From an uncultured Alistipes sp. (GTDB lineage: Bacteria; Bacteroidota; Bacteroidia; Bacteroidales; Rikenellaceae), in assembly GCA_944321765.1 (NCBI GenBank), contig CALUMQ010000023.1, forward strand, positions 1-34,805: DNA of 34,805 nt. Direction: 5' to 3'. Numbering within the stretch: position 1 is the stretch's first letter; each line of letters opens with the position of its first letter. The position numbers and the translations under genes are program-made. Under the pieces are notes generated by a model, which was not told where the DNA came from, ran no database searches, and worked only from the letters and a program-made list of their open reading frames with translations. This document shows, piece after piece, positions 33,769 through 34,805 of the stretch.

Positions 33769-34698
33769 CTATTTGCGGGTCAGAACAATCTGCAGATCCT
33801 GTCCCCAGACGTATCCGGAGTATTCGCCGTCGCCGTAGATCATGGGCGCAAGTCCGTACGTGGGTGTGAACGTTATCTGCGTGCACTCTTCGTTCCAGGA
33901 GCCCGGGATGGACATGTTCGTGTAGAGCTTGTCTTCGAACAGGATACCCGTAACGACCTTCGTCGAGCCAAAGCCCAGACCGAACGGGTCGCCCTGAATG
34001 TCGAACATCGTTTCGCCTCCGGCAATCGAGCATACGCCGGCTTCGCCGTCATAATCGATGTACCATACGATCGGGCTGCCTCCGATGGAGGAACTTCCAT
34101 TGTATCCGACGCAAACCAGACGTTTGTCCGCATTTTGGGCCACTTCCTCGTCCGTCAGACCTCCGCTGATCGAGAACGTGAATGTAACGGCACTGCCATC
34201 GCCTGCATTTACTGCGGAGTAGGTCCAGTCGCCCCAAAGCTTCTCATAGGGGTTGTTGTCGTTGTCGGCGATCTCGACGCGCGTCGATGCGTTGGCGATC
34301 GTGGCGCCCGAGGCCGAGGTGATGGTCAGCGTTATGAAGCGCGAGTCGTTGATCTCGTCGTTGTCGATCAGCTGGAACTCGACGTAGGCCGGAGCCTTCT
34401 CGTTGCCGACGTATTTCAGACCGGTGAGCTGGGTGAAGAGAGCCACCTCGTCGAGCGTCACCTCCGTACCCTCGATCTGAGCCTCCACGTTGAACGTGAT
34501 GGGATACTCTTTGGGTTCTCCGGTGAACTGTACGGGAATCTTCACCAGACCCGCGCTCTCCTTGTAGGAGTAGTTTGCCTGCGCGAATCCGATGGTGGCG
34601 TCGCCTGCTCCCTTGGCGGAGTCGTCGTCGCACGAGGTCGTCAACCCCGAGATGCAGAGCAACGCTGCGGTGAAGAGGGAATATTTCAATATTTTCAT
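33769..34698 (-). CDS. Surface-type lipoprotein with Calx-beta-like N-terminal domain
   Basis: 309 residues. The signal MKILKYSLFTAALLCISGLTTSC is followed directly by DDDS, a strong acidic surface-export-like sequence. Residues about 35-150 (ATIGFAQANYSYKESAGLVKIPV...VEIADNDNNP) have the pattern of a Calx-beta or similar Ig-like domain, with the closing ITSASGATIANAS-type strand. The remaining part (WGDWTYSAVNAG to QIVLTRK) reads as a second beta-rich domain. I see no enzyme motif. It begins 30 bp after the SusD stop codon, a usual place for accessory binding lipoproteins in Sus-like operons, so a surface binding role is inferred. Confidence 0.82.
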   Translation of the reverse strand: MKILKYSLFTAALLCISGLTTSCDDDSAKGAGDATIGFAQANYSYKESAGLVKIPVQFTGEPKEYPITFNVEAQIEGTEVTLDEVALFTQLTGLKYVGNEKAPAYVEFQLIDNDEINDSRFITLTITSASGATIANASTRVEIADNDNNPYEKLWGDWTYSAVNAGDGSAVTFTFSISGGLTDEEVAQNADKRLVCVGYNGSSSIGGSPIVWYIDYDGEAGVCSIAGGETMFDIQGDPFGLGFGSTKVVTGILFEDKLYTNMSIPGSWNEECTQITFTPTYGLAPMIYGDGEYSGYVWGQDLQIVLTRK

Positions 34699-34728
34699 GA
34701 TTGATCTTCGAATTTAAGGGTTAACCGA

Positions 34729-34805
34729 CTAATTGTTCGTGTAGGCAGGATTCTGTTCGATCTGCGGGTTGGCCTGAACCTCATCGGTCGGGATGGGCCA
34801 CAGGA
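34729..34805 (-). CDS. RagB/SusD family protein, C-terminal fragment at the window edge
   Basis: Only the last 25 codons are inside the window. They read LWPIPTDEVQANPQIEQNPAY followed by TNN and a TAG stop. The LWPIP...E...NP...QNPAY ending is the conserved C-terminus of SusD-family outer-membrane lipoproteins, which bind substrate above a SusC TonB-dependent channel. The rest of susD and presumably susC lie beyond 34805. It identifies the following lipoprotein and peptidase genes as part of a Sus-like operon. Confidence 0.88.
   Translation of the reverse strand, partial: LWPIPTDEVQANPQIEQNPAYTNN

Overview
The window is GC-rich chromosomal DNA from a member of the Bacteroidota. An Alistipes-like gut species is my best guess, from the combination of high GC, SusD-type lipoprotein genes, a fused murF-alr gene, BACON domains, and short TAnnTTTG promoter -7 boxes where strong Shine-Dalgarno sites would otherwise be expected. 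Most of it is ordinary housekeeping DNA. I saw no insertion sequence, prophage, integron, CRISPR array or rRNA.

Layout. 1-4236 (+): two tandem M3 (Dcp-type) zinc peptidases, the first cut by the window edge and the second a lipoprotein. 4427-4497 (-): tRNA-Gln(CUG) with its terminator. 4636-6877 (+): a nucleoside-type MFS permease and a ferredoxin-nitroreductase, ending at a bidirectional terminator shared with the convergent lptD. 7021-12718: an envelope block with lptD (-) divergent from a SPOR-domain amidase and an MCE/MlaD-type protein (+); the shared intergenic region has opposed -7 boxes and a 9+9 palindrome. 12878-20384 (+): mutS2, murF-alr fusion, RsmI-like methyltransferase, grpE, dnaJ. 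20551-25461 (+): a small membrane protein, mutL, a rhomboid protease, a membrane-anchored EEP-fold protein and a YhcH-family protein. 25587-29577 (-): a Bcr/CflA efflux pump, UDP-glucose dehydrogenase and a flavodiiron protein. 29769-34805 (-): the distal part of a Sus-like operon, with the last codons of a SusD protein, two large lipoproteins with surface-export-type signals, a small lipoprotein and an M64 metallopeptidase lipoprotein with BACON and Fn3 domains.

How they work together. The envelope block joins LPS export (LptD), septal peptidoglycan cleavage (amidase with SPOR) and lipid handling (MCE); murF-alr supplies the D-Ala-D-Ala step for peptidoglycan. grpE-dnaJ form a chaperone pair. 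The Sus-like block has a peptidase and no visible glycoside hydrolase, so a protein or glycoprotein substrate is more likely than a plain glycan, although the upstream part of the operon lies outside the window.

The best leads are the SusD-linked M64 locus with its unusual HEGGGH motif, the palindrome between lptD and the amidase gene, the altered nuclease-type motif in MutL, and the very long low-complexity N-terminal region of LptD. None of these proves a new system.
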